From the NCBI GenBank assembly GCA_964430565.1, contig CAYSFD010000009.1, forward strand, positions 1 to 41,991: 41,991 bases of DNA. The letters are read 5' to 3'. Below the pieces are notes generated by a model that did not search any database, was not told the DNA's origin, and worked only from the letters and a program-made list of their open reading frames with translations. Below are positions 29,838 to 37,269 of the stretch, in pieces. The translations under genes were made by a program, and so were the position numbers. Numbering within the stretch: the stretch's first letter is position 1; each line of letters opens with the position of its first letter. The DNA is from VBDM01 sp964430565 (GTDB lineage Bacteria; Pseudomonadota; Gammaproteobacteria; Burkholderiales; SG8-39).

Positions 29838-32294
29838 ATGGATATGCCGCGCCAGGAACATTCGCATCACGATCATCCCGGCCACTCTGGCCACGCGAGC
29901 GCCCCTCATCCGGGGACTGCGATCGATCCAGTGTGCGGAATGACGGTCGATGTCGCCACCGCGAAGCACAAGCACTCCTTCGGCGGCTCGGCCTGGTATT
30001 TCTGCAGCGAGCATTGCCTGGACAGGTTCGCCGCGACGCCCGAGCGGTACGCCAAGGCAAGGCGGGAGCCGACCGCGACACCCGGCGCGATCTACACCTG
30101 TCCCATGCACCCCGAGATCCAGCAGACGGGCCCGGGAAGCTGCCCGAAGTGCGGCATGGCGCTCGTGCCGCTCGTCCCCACCGCGGCGGTCGAATACACC
30201 TGTCCGATGCACCCGGAGGTTCGCAGTCCGACCCCCGGAAATTGCCCCAAATGCGGCATGGCGCTCGTTCCCGTCGCGGGAGCAAAGGAAGACGACTCGG
30301 AACTTCGCAGCATGACGCGCCGTTTTTGGGTCAGCGCCGTGCTGACGGCGCCGCTTGCCGTAATCGCCATGGCGCCGTATTTCGGGGTGATGGAACCGTT
30401 TGGAATTCCAATGCGCATGCGGATGTACGTAGAGCTCGCGCTCGGCACGCCGGTCGTGCTCTGGGGCGGTTGGCCTTTCTTCCGCAAGTTCGCGCTTTCT
30501 CTCAAGAACCGCAGCCCGAACATGTACACGCTGATCGGGCTGGGAGTGGCGCTCGCCTACGTGTTCAGTATCGCGGCGGTGTTCGCACCCGGCCTTTTCC
30601 CGCAAGAATTCCAGGAGGGCAGCGGACAGGTCGGCGCCTACTTCGAGGCGGCCGCGGTCATCGTCACGCTGGTGCTGCTGGGCGAAGTGATGCAACTGCG
30701 CGCATTGGGGCAGACCAGCCGCGCGATCCGCGAGCTGCTGGCGCTCGCGCCGAACACGGCGCTGCGCATCGAGGCCGATGGGCGGGAAGTCGAAGTGCCT
30801 CTTGCCGAGGTGCAGGTCGGCGACAAGCTGCGCGTGCGCCCTGGCGAGAAGGTGCCCGTGGATGGGACCTGCCTTGAGGGTTCGTCGAACGTGGACGAAT
30901 CCATGGTCACGGGCGAACCCGTTCCTGTGGCGAAGAGACCGGGCGGCAGAGTGACCGGCGCGACGATCAACGGCAAAGGCACGCTCGTCATCCGCGCCGA
31001 GCGGGTCGGCGCCGATACGCTGCTCTCGCAGATCGTGCACATGGTCGCCCAGGCGCAGCGCACGCGCGCGCCCGTGCAGCGCCTCGCAGACCTGGTGGCC
31101 GCGTATTTCGTCGAAACGGTCATCGCGATCGCGGTCCTGACCGCGCTCATCTGGTGGTTCTTCGGCCCCGAGCCCAGGCTCACCTATGCGGTGGTTAACG
31201 CGGTAGCGGTGCTCATCATCGCCTGCCCCTGCGCGGTAGGCCTGGCGACGCCGATCTCGATCACGGTGGCGATGGGACAGGGCGCGATCAACGGGATCCT
31301 GTTCCGCAACGCCGAAGCCGTGGAAAAGCTGCGCGAGATCGACACGCTGGTCGTGGACAAGACCGGCACGCTCACGCTCGGCAGTCCGCGGCTCGTGGAC
31401 CTGATCGTTGAGCAGAGCATCGTGGAAAACGAAGCGCTTGCCCTGATCGCGAGTCTCGAGCGCGCAAGCGAACACCCGCTCGCGCAGGCCATCGTGAAGG
31501 GCGCGGAAGACCGCGGCCTGCGCCTGTCACCGGTGGAGAAATTCGAGTCCGTTACCGGCCAGGGCGTACGCGGGGAAATCGCCGGCCGGAAGGTCGCGGT
31601 CGGCAGCCGGCGATTCATGGAATCGCAGGGCACCCTGCCTGCTTCGCTCGCCGACAAGGCCGATGCGCTGAGGACGCAAGGCAAGACCGCCCTCTACGCA
31701 GCGATAGACGGGCGCACGGTCGCGGTGATCGCCGTGGCCGATCCGATCAAGGAAACGACGCCGGAGGCGATCAAAACGCTACAGTCCGAAGGCGTGCGTG
31801 TGGTAATGCTCTCGGGCGATTCGCGCAAGACCGCAGAAGCGGTCGGCCGGCAGCTTGGCATCGATGAAGTGATCGCGGAGGTGCTGCCCGAGCAGAAAGT
31901 CGATGCGATCAAGTCGCTGCAGAACAAAGGCCGCGCGGTCGCGATGGCGGGAGACGGCATCAACGACGCGCCAGCGCTGGCTCAAGCCAACGTGGGCATC
32001 GCGATGGGCACTGGAACCGATGTCGCAATCGAGAGCGGCAGCGTGACGCTCGTCAAGGGCGACCTGCGCGGCATCGTGAAAGCGATCCGCCTCTCTCGCG
32101 CGACCATGCGCAACGTCAAGCAGAACCTGTTCTTTGCCTTCGTCTACAACGCGCTCGGCGTTCCGATCGCGGCGGGTGTGCTCTATCCCTTTTTCGGGCT
32201 GTTGCTGTCGCCGATCTTCGCCGGCGCCGCCATGGCGATGAGCTCGGTATCCGTGGTCACCAACGCGCTGCGGCTGCGCCGCGTGAAGCTCTGA
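29838..32294 (+). CDS. copA: CopA-type P-type ATPase with YHS and two Cys/His domains
   Basis: An 818-residue P1B ATPase for Cu(I) export from the cytoplasm. N-terminal parts: a His-rich stretch (HSHHDHPGHSGH), a YHS domain (about 29-70, IDPVCGMTV … SEHC) and two repeats of the heavy-metal-binding YTCPMHP … CPKCGMALVP domain (about 86-111 and 120-145), instead of CxxC ferredoxin-like domains. The ATPase core has ACPCAVGL (about 462-468), DKTGT (507-511), SEHPL (about 545) and GDGINDAPA (about 705). Start ATG 29838 follows GGAGAGAG; a TTG one codon earlier is an alternative. The stop TGA overlaps the next ATG by one base. Confidence 0.93.
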   Translation: MDMPRQEHSHHDHPGHSGHASAPHPGTAIDPVCGMTVDVATAKHKHSFGGSAWYFCSEHCLDRFAATPERYAKARREPTATPGAIYTCPMHPEIQQTGPGSCPKCGMALVPLVPTAAVEYTCPMHPEVRSPTPGNCPKCGMALVPVAGAKEDDSELRSMTRRFWVSAVLTAPLAVIAMAPYFGVMEPFGIPMRMRMYVELALGTPVVLWGGWPFFRKFALSLKNRSPNMYTLIGLGVALAYVFSIAAVFAPGLFPQEFQEGSGQVGAYFEAAAVIVTLVLLGEVMQLRALGQTSRAIRELLALAPNTALRIEADGREVEVPLAEVQVGDKLRVRPGEKVPVDGTCLEGSSNVDESMVTGEPVPVAKRPGGRVTGATINGKGTLVIRAERVGADTLLSQIVHMVAQAQRTRAPVQRLADLVAAYFVETVIAIAVLTALIWWFFGPEPRLTYAVVNAVAVLIIACPCAVGLATPISITVAMGQGAINGILFRNAEAVEKLREIDTLVVDKTGTLTLGSPRLVDLIVEQSIVENEALALIASLERASEHPLAQAIVKGAEDRGLRLSPVEKFESVTGQGVRGEIAGRKVAVGSRRFMESQGTLPASLADKADALRTQGKTALYAAIDGRTVAVIAVADPIKETTPEAIKTLQSEGVRVVMLSGDSRKTAEAVGRQLGIDEVIAEVLPEQKVDAIKSLQNKGRAVAMAGDGINDAPALAQANVGIAMGTGTDVAIESGSVTLVKGDLRGIVKAIRLSRATMRNVKQNLFFAFVYNALGVPIAAGVLYPFFGLLLSPIFAGAAMAMSSVSVVTNALRLRRVKL

Positions 32295-32992
32295 TGCGCG
32301 AATACCACTACGTCTGGCTGATCTGGTCGGTGGCGTTTCTCTGCCCGTGGGCGTTGTTGTGGGTCGCTTTTCCGGCCCAACGCGCAGTCATGTGGAAAAC
32401 GAGCCTGTTCATGGCGCCGTTCGGGCTCACCGAGCCGCTGTTCGTCCCCGAGTACTGGAACCCGCCGAGCCTGTTCGACCTCGCGCAGCGCACCGGCTTC
32501 GACATCGAGAGCATCATCTTCAGCTTCGCGATCGGCGGCATCGGCACCGTGCTTTACAACGTCATCACGCACAAGAACCTGCAGCCGGTCGATGCTGCGG
32601 AACGAGGCCATCATCGGCACCGCTATCACAAAGCCTCGCTCGCCGTACCGTTCGTTCTGTTTCCCGCGCTGTATTTCCTCCCCTGGAATCCGATCTATCC
32701 GGGCATCGTGGCGATGGCGCTGGGCGCAGCGGCCGCGGTGTGGTGCCGGCCGGACCTGAAGTACAACACACTGCTCGGTGGAGTGCTGTTTCTCGTCCTC
32801 TATACCGTCCTGTTGCTGAGTCTTAAATGGTCGGCCCCCGGCTACATCGAACAGGTATGGAATCTGCAGGCTTTGACCGGCATCGTGATCTATGGCCTGC
32901 CGCTCGAGGAACTGCTGTTCGGCCTCTCGTTCGGGCTTTACTGGACGGGTGTATACGAGCACTTCACTTGGAAAAAGTCGGCAAGGGTATGA
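32294..32992 (+). CDS. Lycopene-cyclase-domain membrane protein
   Basis: A 232-residue protein with about six hydrophobic helices and the carotenoid cyclase domain found in heterodimeric lycopene cyclases: the motif GLPLEELLFGLSFGLYW near the C-terminus carries the PxEE pair that is characteristic, and PFGLTEPLFVPEYWNPP has the second acidic motif. Only one such domain is present and no carotenoid-synthesis genes (crtB, crtI) lie nearby, so cyclisation of lycopene is unlikely to be supported from this locus. It starts on the last base of the CopA stop and overlaps the next ORF, so it is translated with CopA. Its role in metal handling is unknown. Confidence 0.8.
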   Translation: MREYHYVWLIWSVAFLCPWALLWVAFPAQRAVMWKTSLFMAPFGLTEPLFVPEYWNPPSLFDLAQRTGFDIESIIFSFAIGGIGTVLYNVITHKNLQPVDAAERGHHRHRYHKASLAVPFVLFPALYFLPWNPIYPGIVAMALGAAAAVWCRPDLKYNTLLGGVLFLVLYTVLLLSLKWSAPGYIEQVWNLQALTGIVIYGLPLEELLFGLSFGLYWTGVYEHFTWKKSARV

Positions 32993-33275
32993 ACGACGCG
33001 CTTCATAAGAGAACCAGCACTCGAAGGTTGGCTGCCGCGGAGGTCGCCGCCCTGCCGCTGTTCGCAAGCCCGGGAAAGCGCCGATCTATTGAGAGTGCGG
33101 AAACGGGCATGAACAAAAGAAGCTCGAGCGTATGGCAATCGACAAGACGATTTCGTACGGCAATTACTTCTCGATGGGCAGCCCCGGCCCTTACCGCATC
33201 GAGATCGAGATTTTCCGGCCCGACTCGACCAGCGCGGTGAAGACAAGCTTCGAATACTCGCATCCTCGCCGGTAA
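32989..33275 (+). pseudogene. Probable decayed gene for a secreted protein
   Basis: An ATG at 32989 overlaps the preceding stop (ATGA) and begins MNDALHKRTSTRRLAAAEV, like a signal peptide in a damaged frame. From 33093 a different frame is open and reads EQKKLERMAIDKTISYGNY then a beta-strand-rich end (PYRIEIEIFRP … FEYSHPRR) to TAA 33273-33275. The two parts look like the start and end of one secreted protein after a deletion and frameshift. The C-terminal part alone could be read from ATG 33132 as a 47-residue peptide. I cannot name the family. It sits between the lycopene-cyclase-domain and DUF2933 genes. Confidence 0.4.
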
Positions 33276-33299
33276 CCTATCTCAGAAAAGGAGTCACTT

Positions 33300-33587
33300 G
33301 TGCAGCATGCGCATCAGCACGAGCCGGACGGCGGCAACGGAACGAAATCCAAGGTCAAATGGGTCTTTATCGGTTTCCTCATCGTCGCCGCGTATTTCCT
33401 TGTTACCGAGCACAGGGCACACCTCTTCGGGTGGCTGTCGTCCTATGGGATATGGTTGTTGCTGCTCGCTTGTCCCTTGATGCATCTGTTCATGCACGGC
33501 GGACACGGTGGACATGGCGGGCACGGCAGCCACCGCGATGACGGCGATGCACAATCGGATCAGCAATCGAAAGGGGAAAGGCCATGA
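33300..33587 (+). CDS. DUF2933 family membrane protein
   Basis: A 95-residue membrane protein of the DUF2933 family: N-terminal MQHAHQHEPDGG, two hydrophobic segments (about 21-37 and 44-65, VFIGFLIVAAYFLVTEHRAH and WLSSYGIWLLLLACPLMHLF), then a His/Gly-rich tail HGGHGGHGGHGSH. The ACPLMHLFMH end with histidine-rich tail is the family hallmark and fits copper-associated loci. GTG 33300 follows AAGGAG with a six-base spacer. Its TGA overlaps the ATG of the ICMT-like gene (ATGA 33584-33587). Confidence 0.9.
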   Translation: MQHAHQHEPDGGNGTKSKVKWVFIGFLIVAAYFLVTEHRAHLFGWLSSYGIWLLLLACPLMHLFMHGGHGGHGGHGSHRDDGDAQSDQQSKGERP

Positions 33588-34243
33588 ACCATACGGACGC
33601 GCCCGCCTACGGGCTGTGGTCGCTGGTAATCATCAACTCGCTGGTGTTCATCATCTTCGCCTTCAGTTTCGCCAAGCCGCAGAGCCCGCGGGACTGGCGT
33701 TCATTCGGCGCATTTTCCGCATTCCTCGTAGCGCTGTTCACCGAGATGTACGGCTATCCGCTGACGATCTATCTGCTCTCGGGTTGGCTCACGAGCAAGT
33801 TCCCGGGGATCGATTTCCTTTCCCACGACGCCGGGCACCTGCTCGAGGTCATGTTCGGGTGGAAGGCAAACCCCCATTTTGGCCCGTTCCACTTCCTGAG
33901 CTTCATGTTCATCGGGGCTGGTTTCTGGCTGCTCTCCGTGTCGTGGAAGGTTCTTTACGCAGCGCAGCGCGCGCGTCGTTTGGCCGTTTCCGGACCTTAC
34001 GCGCGGGTCCGGCATCCCCAGTACATGGGGTTCGTCCTGATCATGTTCGGCTTCCTGGCGCAATGGCCGACGCTGGTCACGCTGATCATGTTTCCGATCC
34101 TCGTCTACATGTACGTGCGGCTGGCGCGCAGGGAGGAACGGGAAGTGCTCGCCGAATTCGGCGGCGAATACCGCAGCTACATGGCGCGCACGCCGGCATT
34201 CATTCCCAGGCTGGGCAGTTTCAGCGGAGGCGCAGCGAGCTAA
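33584..34243 (+). CDS. ICMT/PEMT-like integral membrane methyltransferase
   Basis: A 219-residue protein with five or more helices and the isoprenylcysteine carboxyl methyltransferase C-terminal domain: RHPQYMGFVLIMFGFL (about 145-160), then RREEREVLAEFGGEYRSYMA with the RxEEREL-like SAM/lipid-binding signature and a TPAFIPRLG end. The N-terminal half contains YGYPLTIYLLSGWL. Bacterial members methylate lipids or isoprenoid compounds; ICMT proper has no bacterial substrate, so the target is unknown. It is translationally coupled to the DUF2933 gene, an arrangement often found in copper-resistance islands. Confidence 0.85.
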   Translation: MNHTDAPAYGLWSLVIINSLVFIIFAFSFAKPQSPRDWRSFGAFSAFLVALFTEMYGYPLTIYLLSGWLTSKFPGIDFLSHDAGHLLEVMFGWKANPHFGPFHFLSFMFIGAGFWLLSVSWKVLYAAQRARRLAVSGPYARVRHPQYMGFVLIMFGFLAQWPTLVTLIMFPILVYMYVRLARREEREVLAEFGGEYRSYMARTPAFIPRLGSFSGGAAS

Positions 34244-34294
34244 GGCCCCAGAGATCCGCACCGAACCGCTGAACACGTAGCGAGGGACCAGATA

Positions 34295-35251
34295 ATGACA
34301 GGCGCTCCTCGTATCGGCGTGGTGTTAAGCTCGGGCGGCGCGCGCGGCGTGTACGCCCACACCGGTTTTCTGCTCGCGCTCGAGGAGTTGGGCATTCCTG
34401 TCAGCGCTTGCGCCGGATGCAGCGCGGGCGCCGTGGTGGGCGGCATTGCCGCGAGCGGCGCCGATCTCCACGCCTGGTCGGAAACGCTCGCGCACCTCGA
34501 TCCGGCGCGTTTCTGGAGGCCGGACCCATGGCCGCGGCTGACATGGCAACTCGCAGTGCGCCGCGGCCGCCGCTTCGTCGGCCTATCCGGAACCGAAGTG
34601 GCCGTGGAATTCTGTCGCAGCCAGTTGGCTGTGCCGCGATTCGAGGCGTGTCGCTATCCCTTCCACACGCTCGCGATGAGCCTCGGGCGCGGCCGCAAGG
34701 TCATGTTCTCTTCGGGGGAGCTCGCTCCGCGCATGGTTGCGAGCGCGGCGATACCGCTGCTTTATCGACCGGTCGAGATAGACGGCGACTGGTACTGCGA
34801 CGGCGCGCTTGTCGACCTGGCGCCTATGGATGCGATCTGCTGCAAGCACCATCTCGATGCCCTCATCATTCATCACGTGGCGACGCGCTACGCGGGACCG
34901 GAAGCGCTGATGCGACTGCAGGAGCGGCCTTGGGCGTTCCTCGAGATACTCGGGCGGCTGCTGTTCGGGCGCCGGCCGTGGTATCTCTCCGACGCGCCCC
35001 TCACGTTTCACCGTTGTCCCTGCCGATGCGGCGCGGTGGTGATCGTGATCGAGCCGAAGTTGCCCGAGCTGCCCTGGCCCATGACCGAAGGCGGCCCCGC
35101 GGTGCAGGCCGCGGCGCGCACGCAGGCCGAGACGCTGCTGCAACCGTATCTCGCGGCACTGCTGAGTGACCCGCGTCAGCAACTTCCCGTTTCATCGGCA
35201 TCCCGCGCGGACGCGGTCGCGGTGCCGGAGGAGGCCTGTGGAGACGACTAG
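34295..35251 (+). CDS. Patatin-like phospholipase
   Basis: A 318-residue lipid acyl hydrolase of the patatin family, apparently cytoplasmic or membrane-associated. Elements in order: the oxyanion glycine-rich loop VLSSGGARGVY (about 10-20), the nucleophile elbow GCSAG (Ser43), and the Asp of the catalytic dyad in the DGA motif (Asp169, YCDGALVD). The C-terminal part carries RCPCRCG, a cysteine-rich loop, and an Ala-rich helical tail. It follows the ICMT-like gene by 51 bases and is followed by the leader element and a DUF5676 gene, so it may be involved in membrane lipid turnover under stress (inference). No signal peptide is seen. Confidence 0.88.
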   Translation: MTGAPRIGVVLSSGGARGVYAHTGFLLALEELGIPVSACAGCSAGAVVGGIAASGADLHAWSETLAHLDPARFWRPDPWPRLTWQLAVRRGRRFVGLSGTEVAVEFCRSQLAVPRFEACRYPFHTLAMSLGRGRKVMFSSGELAPRMVASAAIPLLYRPVEIDGDWYCDGALVDLAPMDAICCKHHLDALIIHHVATRYAGPEALMRLQERPWAFLEILGRLLFGRRPWYLSDAPLTFHRCPCRCGAVVIVIEPKLPELPWPMTEGGPAVQAAARTQAETLLQPYLAALLSDPRQQLPVSSASRADAVAVPEEACGDD

Positions 35252-35261
35252 ACAAAGAAAT

Positions 35262-35286
35262 TCAGAGGCGTGTTCGATGCTCCACC
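35262..35286 (+). repeat. Leader element copy D, upstream of DUF5676 gene
   Basis: TCAGAGGCGTGTTCGA (35262-35277) is identical to 14653-14668, followed by TCCACC (35281-35286). From GTG 35270 the frame reads VFDAPPFVTNTIYGGVP and stops at TGA 35321-35323, overlapping the ATG of the DUF5676 gene (35320). It follows the patatin stop by ten bases, and the reading frame continues in phase with it. Function unknown. Confidence 0.55.
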
Positions 35287-35319
35287 TTTTGTAACCAATA
35301 CTATTTATGGAGGTGTGCC

Positions 35320-35574
35320 ATGACTGACTTCTGGAAAGTGCATGCGTTTTCTCTGGCGACGACTTTGGGTGTGGCGTATGTCTTATGCGCCATTTTCGAT
35401 GCGCTGTTTCCGCCCTTCGGGCTGCTCGCCGGGCTTGCGTCGGCCAGCCCGTGGCCAATCTCCGGCAGTCCCCTCGCCTTCCTGACGGGATTCGTGCTGT
35501 TCACCGTCGCCGGTTTTGTGCTCGGCGCGCTCTATGGAACCGCGTGGGGATTCTGGAGCAAGCGACTGCGGTGA
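35320..35574 (+). CDS. DUF5676 family membrane protein (second copy)
   Basis: An 84-residue two-helix membrane protein homologous to the one at 29515: FSLATTLGVAYVLCAIFDAL, then a longer loop (FPPFGLLAGLASASPWPI) and a second helix FLTGFVLFTVAGFVLGALYG ending in a basic tail SKRLR. AYVLCAI and GALYG are the features shared with the first copy. Start 35320 follows GGAGG at 35308-35312; its ATG is overlapped by the stop of the possible leader peptide in element D. Confidence 0.82.
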   Translation: MTDFWKVHAFSLATTLGVAYVLCAIFDALFPPFGLLAGLASASPWPISGSPLAFLTGFVLFTVAGFVLGALYGTAWGFWSKRLR

Positions 35575-35647
35575 GGCGACGTCATGACCCCGAATTTAAT
35601 CAACAGGCATGCGGCATGAGAAAGATTTACGTGGATGGTTTAGGGCC

Positions 35648-35845
35648 ATGTTAATTCTTCAAGCGGTCGCGCAGAAGCTCGGCGTCGTCGTCGAGCGCGG
35701 GACAACGGGTCCTGCATACCTCGCCCTGGTTGCTGCGCTTGCGTTCGGCCTGACGGTATCCATGTCGGTGCCGTTCGGAGGAGTGCTCGCGGTCGCGGTC
35801 CTGCTCGCCGCGGCGCGGCACGCCGATCAGGCAGTGAGTAAGTGA
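35648..35845 (+). CDS. Small membrane protein, unknown function
   Basis: A 65-residue protein with a short amphipathic N-terminus (LILQAVAQKLGVVVERGT) and two closely spaced hydrophobic segments (about 22-37 and 41-57). No family is recognised; it resembles many small inner-membrane proteins beside stress genes. ATG 35648 is chosen because it gives a compact protein; an in-frame upstream ATG at 35609 would add 13 polar residues. Its TGA overlaps the GTG start of the following nuclease gene (GTGA 35842-35845), so it begins a coupled set of four reading frames that ends in a truncated PRPP-synthetase start. Confidence 0.6.
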   Translation: MLILQAVAQKLGVVVERGTTGPAYLALVAALAFGLTVSMSVPFGGVLAVAVLLAAARHADQAVSK

Positions 35846-37269
35846 CCAGCGCTTCCAGAAATGAGACGCTGTCGCGAAGTCAGGTTCGCACCGCCGCGAA
35901 ACTTGGAAGCTGGAGTATTCAGTTCCTCGGCGCGACCGGAACCGTCACCGGATCCAAGTATCTGCTCCGCGCCGGCGACTGCGAGATCCTTGTCGACTGC
36001 GGCCTGTTCCAGGGGTTCAAGCAACTGCGGCTGCGGAACTGGGCGCCGCTCCCCTTCAAGCCCGCAGCGGTGTCGGCGGTCGCCCTTACCCATGCCCATC
36101 TTGACCACAGCGGCTACCTCCCGCTCCTGGTCAGGAACGGCTTCATCGGCAAGATTCATTGCACAGAGGCGACGTACGAACTGTGCCGCATCCTGCTGCC
36201 CGACTCCGGGCGGCTTCAGGAGGAAGAAGCGGAATACGCCAATCGCCGCGGATTCTCGAGGCACAAGCCCGCGCTGCCGCTCTACACCGAAGAGGACGCG
36301 CAGCGCTCACTCACGCACTTTGCCCCGGTCGAATTCCACAAGGAGATCGAGCTTGGCGGCCTGCGCCTGAGATTTGCTCCCGCCGGCCATATTCTCGGCG
36401 CGGCTATCATCTCCCTCAACGACGGCGCGCGCACTGTGGTGTTCTCCGGCGACCTCGGCCGTCCCAACGACCCGATCATGGTGGCGCCGTCGGTGGTCCG
36501 CCGTGCGGATTACCTGGTACTGGAATCGACCTACGGAAACCGCCGCCACGATCCCGAGGATCCGCGGGAAAAGCTCGGGCGGGTGATCAGCAAGACCGCG
36601 GCGCGCGGCGGCGTCGTGGTGATTCCGTCCTTCGCCGTGGGACGTGCCCAGTCGTTGCTCTATTGCATTCATCAGCTCAAATCCGAAGGCGCGATTCCCG
36701 CCGGCCTGCCCGTATACCTCAACAGCCCCATGGCGGCGGATGCGACCCGGATCTATCACCAGTATCGCGCCGAGCACCGATTGACCCCGGAAGAATGCCG
36801 GGCGATGTGCAGCGCGGCGGTGATCGTCAACACGGCGGAGGAATCCAGGCGCCTGAACGAAAAACGCGGCCCGATGGTTATCGTCGCGGCGAGCGGCATG
36901 GCCACCGGCGGCCGGGTCGTGCACCACCTGAAGGCTTTTGCGCCCGATCCGCGCAACACCATCTTGTTCTCGGGCTTCCAGGCGGGCGGCACGCGCGGCG
37001 CCGCGATCGTCGCGGGTGCGGATTCCGTGAAGATCCACGGCGCATATGTTCCCATCCGCGCTGAGGTCGACGTCATCGAGAATTTCTCGGCGCACGCCGA
37101 CTGCGCTGAAATCCTCGACTGGCTGAAGGGCTTCGAGCAGGCTCCGCGCGGGACTTTCATCACGCATGGTGAGCCGGCAGCGGCGGACGCGCTGCGCCAC
37201 CGCGTGGAGGAGAGTCTGGGCTGGAGCTGCCGCGTGCCCGATTACCTGGAATCGGCGAGCCTCGAATGA
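35842..37269 (+). CDS. Beta-CASP metallo-beta-lactamase-fold RNase-like protein
   Basis: A 475-residue cytoplasmic protein of the MBL-fold, beta-CASP group. N-terminal QFLGATGTVTGSKYLL precedes the metal motif H84-A-H86-L-D88-H89-S-G; a second histidine follows in FAPAGHILGAAII, and the aspartate in FSGDLGR. The beta-CASP part has PSFAVGRAQSLLY, AASGMATGGRVVHHLK and FSAHADCAEILDWL near the end. The closest known functions are RNA-specific nucleases of the YSH1/CPSF type. Bacterial members near nucleoside genes are poorly characterised. It overlaps the AMP-phosphorylase-like gene by ATGA. Confidence 0.9.
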   Translation: MTSASRNETLSRSQVRTAAKLGSWSIQFLGATGTVTGSKYLLRAGDCEILVDCGLFQGFKQLRLRNWAPLPFKPAAVSAVALTHAHLDHSGYLPLLVRNGFIGKIHCTEATYELCRILLPDSGRLQEEEAEYANRRGFSRHKPALPLYTEEDAQRSLTHFAPVEFHKEIELGGLRLRFAPAGHILGAAIISLNDGARTVVFSGDLGRPNDPIMVAPSVVRRADYLVLESTYGNRRHDPEDPREKLGRVISKTAARGGVVVIPSFAVGRAQSLLYCIHQLKSEGAIPAGLPVYLNSPMAADATRIYHQYRAEHRLTPEECRAMCSAAVIVNTAEESRRLNEKRGPMVIVAASGMATGGRVVHHLKAFAPDPRNTILFSGFQAGGTRGAAIVAGADSVKIHGAYVPIRAEVDVIENFSAHADCAEILDWLKGFEQAPRGTFITHGEPAAADALRHRVEESLGWSCRVPDYLESASLE

